Of a DNA stretch of 5,847 nucleotides, positions 5,707-5,847 are shown one piece after another. Where the stretch lies: contig JABDQX010000259.1 of the NCBI GenBank assembly GCA_013042035.1, positions 1 to 5,847 of the forward strand, read 5' to 3'. The notes beneath the pieces are model-generated. The model was not told the DNA's origin. It saw nothing but the letters and a program-made list of their open reading frames with translations, and did no database searches. Source of the stretch: Gammaproteobacteria bacterium (GTDB lineage: Bacteria; Pseudomonadota; Gammaproteobacteria; HK1). How positions within the stretch are numbered: the stretch's first letter is position 1; the number at the start of each line of letters is the position of its first letter. The position numbers and the translations under genes were made by a program.

Positions 5707-5847
5707 TCATGAGGCGATGTCGGGATTCAAGGTATACGTCCCGACAACACCGGTTTGCGCCAGGATATGCCCTTTGATTGCCTCCCTGACATCCCCACCG
5801 GTGAATACGCCTTCTACCGGGCAGCGTTCCAGGTCGAGGGCATACAG
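5707..5847 (-). CDS. C-terminal 46 residues of an unidentified protein, 5' end outside the window
   Basis: An open minus-strand frame enters from the right edge and ends at TGA (5709-5707). Its residues include CPVEGVFTGGDVREAIKGH, and it ends TGVVGTYTLNPDIAS. I do not recognise the family. The 'GVVGTYTLNPD' tail is faintly like the C-terminal part of some periplasmic amino-acid-binding proteins, but that is only a resemblance. The plus strand is also open over almost the same stretch, with similar third-position GC by hand count and no start codon near its beginning, so the strand choice is a judgement. If real, it converges on the hsdM remnant, 16 bases away, and marks the far side of the rearrangement that removed hsdM. 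Confidence 0.42.
   Translation of the reverse strand: MYALDLERCPVEGVFTGGDVREAIKGHILAQTGVVGTYTLNPDIAS

Noticed and set aside
5629..5712. Plus-strand frame reading TTWVTAIVAMMGAG across the hsdM fragment
   Set aside because: No start codon or ribosome binding site at its beginning, and it overlaps the HsdM-like frame; probably chance.

Overview
The window carries a typical gammaproteobacterial housekeeping block on the minus strand, recA - recX - alaS, transcribed right to left. RecA (350 residues) and RecX (149 residues) are complete. AlaS is cut by the left edge after 671 codons. The gene order, the proteobacterial style of the three proteins, moderately high GC and a sigma70-type recA promoter all point to a gammaproteobacterium, probably an environmental or sulfur-oxidiser-like lineage rather than an enteric. 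The genus cannot be fixed from the sequence alone.

Layout. 1-2015 (-) is alaS. 2016-2226 is a gap holding only a doubtful 44-codon ORF. 2227-2676 (-) is recX. 2677-2824 is a recA-recX spacer with a perfect hairpin touching the recA stop and a 68-bp imperfect palindrome built from octamers of the form CACRAAGR. 2825-3877 (-) is recA, with a strong ribosome binding site. 3878-4149 is the divergent intergenic region. It holds a good recA promoter (TTCACA-17-GATAAT), an 18-bp dyad inside that promoter's spacer, and further dyads. 4150-5583 (+) encodes a 477-residue protein with an AlbA/Schlafen-like N-terminal domain, a RecG-like GHKL ATPase-type domain and a C-terminal winged helix. Its stop overlaps (ATGA) the start of a 36-codon ORF whose first ~27 residues match the N-terminus of a type I restriction-modification methyltransferase (HsdM) and then break off. 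5707-5847 (-) is probably the 3' end of another, unidentified gene.

Interpretation. recA, recX and alaS supply recombination and SOS function, modulation of RecA filaments, and tRNA-Ala charging. The right part looks like the scar of a type I restriction-modification locus on the upstream flank of recA: the accessory AlbA-type gene survives intact, while the methyltransferase gene that was translationally coupled to it has been lost or truncated. The most interesting points are this orphaned regulator or defence-accessory gene, the non-canonical dyad in the recA promoter with no recognisable CTGT-N8-ACAG LexA box, and the palindromic repeat between recA and recX, which creates a false N-terminal extension of RecX.
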